Source of the DNA: CAZSMK01 sp964608095
Lineage (GTDB): Bacteria > Sumerlaeota > Sumerlaeia > MWCT01 > JAGHBZ01
NCBI GenBank assembly: GCA_964608095.1
Contig: CAZSMK010000051.1
Location: forward strand, 1-62,433
Direction: 5' to 3'
DNA length: 62,433 nt
The notes below the pieces were generated by a model, which ran no database searches, had not been told where the DNA came from, and worked only from the letters and a program-made list of their open reading frames with translations. This document shows positions 62,382 to 62,433 of this stretch, piece by piece. Within the stretch, counting starts at the first letter, position 1, and each line of letters opens with the position of its first letter. A program made the translations under genes and the position numbers.

Positions 62382-62433
62382 CGTTTAAAAAATCTTCAAC
62401 AACAATGATCCAACCACTTATCTCCACTTATCC
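62382..62433. repeat. 52-base direct repeat, copy 2
   Basis: Identical to copy 1 at 62056-62107, and cut off by the end of the window, so the repeat may extend further. The two copies begin 326 bases apart. Confidence 0.95.

Larger units (their letters stand above)
61655..62433. other. Terminal gene-free region with palindrome and repeats
   Basis: About 780 bases upstream of the GH3 gene with no gene. It includes a GGGGGACAGACC word near 61737, similar to motifs seen beside REP-type elements in other genomes (an impression only), a strong palindrome at 61854-61876, and two 52-base direct repeats. A tandem-like CTTATCTCCA-CTTATCCTCA-CTTATTTCTT run occurs at 62091-62120. Confidence 0.5.

Noticed and set aside
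62056..62433. CRISPR array or insertion sequence ends
   Set aside because: Only two copies with a 274-base gap between them, no regular spacers, no transposase, no terminal inverted repeats.

Overview
The window reads as a chromosome fragment from a Gram-negative, probably uncultured candidate-phylum bacterium. Evidence for an outer membrane is a TolB-Pal pair, a PilQ-type secretin with PilM/N/O/P, and several lipoproteins. Evidence for an anaerobic or fermentative style of life is an EtfB-EtfA-GlcD trio arranged like the lactate dehydrogenase/ETF complex of Acetobacterium. The pseudopilins carry signatures (CPAGGEY...PIGT, YD-TNGTVS-G) that I associate with lineages such as Sumerlaeota, Hydrogenedentota, Omnitrophota and PVC relatives. 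That placement is an impression, not a demonstration. Gene density is high, base composition is moderate, and non-ATG starts (GTG, TTG) are common. I saw no prophage, insertion sequence, CRISPR array or rRNA.

Layout. 1-2512: the end of coaE, then rho, rpmE and the RNase P RNA gene with a clear promoter. 2503-14217, minus strand: one long gene series, rel - DUF218 - ispH::ubiA fusion - mutL - secreted transglutaminase-like protein - deacetylase-like protein - Gfo/Idh dehydrogenase, whose last stop codon lies inside the RNase P P1 helix. 14642-17860: a stand-alone Lon N-domain protein, tolB-pal and tRNA-Gly(CCC). 18103-23070: a secreted protein plus a secreted metzincin-like protease, then pgk and hemL. 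23164-28270: pilMNOPQ with its own promoter and a strong terminator. 28387-33185: golvesin-type deacetylase, radical SAM/SPASM protein, glycosyltransferase and an MBL hydrolase.

33404-42556: a 1426-residue TPR protein with a C-terminal Hanks kinase, overlapping a GT39-like membrane glycosyltransferase, then a small TPR protein, a GT4 glycosyltransferase and a Rossmann NAD(P)-binding protein. 42631-52125: two pairs of pseudopilin genes (one gene behind a sigma-54-type promoter), xylulokinase, an 885-residue membrane TPR protein, dut, a YkgJ-type cysteine-cluster protein and an RlmD/RumA methyltransferase. 52216-54996: holA, a MagIII-like HhH-GPD glycosylase and recF as a DNA-maintenance run. 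55522-58805: etfB-etfA-glcD. 59123-61654: a GH3 glycosidase lipoprotein with an inserted PA14 domain. The last 780 bases hold no gene but contain a strong palindrome and two exact 52-bp direct repeats.

The most unusual items are the IspH-UbiA fusion, the TPR-kinase overlapping a membrane glycosyltransferase gene, the rnpB/dehydrogenase overlap, the lactate/ETF operon with an inverted repeat at its start, the sigma-54 pilin promoter, and the atypical MagIII-like glycosylase. I did not find a clearly new multi-gene defence or mobile system.
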